In this document: positions 6,808 to 6,850 of the stretch, piece after piece
Numbering within the stretch: the stretch's first letter is position 1
Layout of the letters: each line of letters starts with the position of its first letter
Assembly (NCBI GenBank): GCA_002402245.1
Contig: NVVP01000026.1
Coordinates: 5,363-12,212 of the forward strand
Source: Gammaproteobacteria bacterium
Lineage (GTDB): Bacteria; Pseudomonadota; Gammaproteobacteria; Nitrosococcales; Methylophagaceae
Direction of reading: 5' to 3'
DNA length: 6,850 nucleotides
The notes under the pieces: generated by a model
The model's input: only the letters and a program-made list of their open reading frames with translations
Databases searched by the model: none
What the model was told of the DNA's origin: nothing
Program-made: the position numbers and the translations under genes

Positions 6808-6850
6808 TACACTCATTACCAGTGTTCTACTATTAGCAGGTTTATTGCCA
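6800..6850 (+). CDS. Start of an exported protein, probable partner of the RND exporter (truncated by window end)
   Basis: Only 17 codons are visible: MRNTLITSVLLLAGLLP, a positively charged start followed by a hydrophobic stretch, which is the beginning of a Sec signal peptide. The ATG overlaps the end of the exporter gene (ATGCGTAA, 6800-6807) in another frame. AAGGA (6788-6792) lies 7 nt upstream, so this is a genuine translation start and probably coupled to the exporter. In proteobacteria, COG1033-type exporters are commonly followed by a periplasmic LolA-like 'outer membrane lipoprotein-sorting protein'. That identity is a guess from context and cannot be tested with these residues. Confidence 0.7.
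   Translation, partial: MRNTLITSVLLLAGLLP

Noticed and set aside
1..6850. tRNA, rRNA, CRISPR array, insertion sequence, integrase or toxin-antitoxin genes
   Set aside because: No cloverleaf with CCA end, regular repeat-spacer pattern, transposase motif or terminal inverted repeats were seen; nearly all sequence is explained by the listed genes.

Overview
The window looks like chromosomal DNA of an AT-rich marine gammaproteobacterium of the Shewanella / Colwellia / Moritella kind. That is inference from the low GC, the SD-led compact genes, the Fur-type iron regulation and the family of each protein; the exact genus cannot be fixed from the sequence alone.

Layout. (1) Positions 1-333, plus strand: the C-terminal end of a sugar-nucleotide epimerase/dehydratase of the SDR type found in surface-polysaccharide clusters, cut by the window edge. 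(2) Positions 334-433: a short convergent gap with a nested hairpin. (3) Positions 434-3560, minus strand: an iron-acquisition pair, an AraC-type regulator (N-terminal DNA-binding domain, C-terminal GyrI/Rob-like ligand-binding domain) followed after 97 bp by a FhuE-like TonB-dependent ferric-siderophore receptor. A Fur-box-like palindrome sits in that gap. (4) Positions 3561-3868: a divergent intergenic region with promoters for both directions. (5) Positions 3869-6850, plus strand: a TetR-type repressor gene, an RND/MMPL-family (HAE3, COG1033-like) exporter gene, and the first 17 codons of a secreted protein whose start overlaps the exporter stop.

How the parts work together. The iron pair suggests a receptor for a (possibly foreign) hydroxamate-type siderophore. 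Fur would repress it when iron is plentiful, and the adjacent AraC protein may activate it when its ligand is sensed. The TetR-RND-secreted protein set reads as a self-regulated export operon. Its most useful clue is a 28-bp motif containing a TGAAT/ATTCA inverted repeat. The motif occurs once before tetR and once, in opposite orientation, before the exporter gene, with 22 of 28 bases identical. It is a good candidate for the TetR operator.

Nothing in the window is a clearly new kind of system. No RNA genes, insertion sequences, CRISPR arrays or phage genes were seen. The best leads are the paired TetR motif, the unknown cargo of the exporter operon, and the unusual pairing of a GyrI-like AraC sensor with a siderophore receptor.
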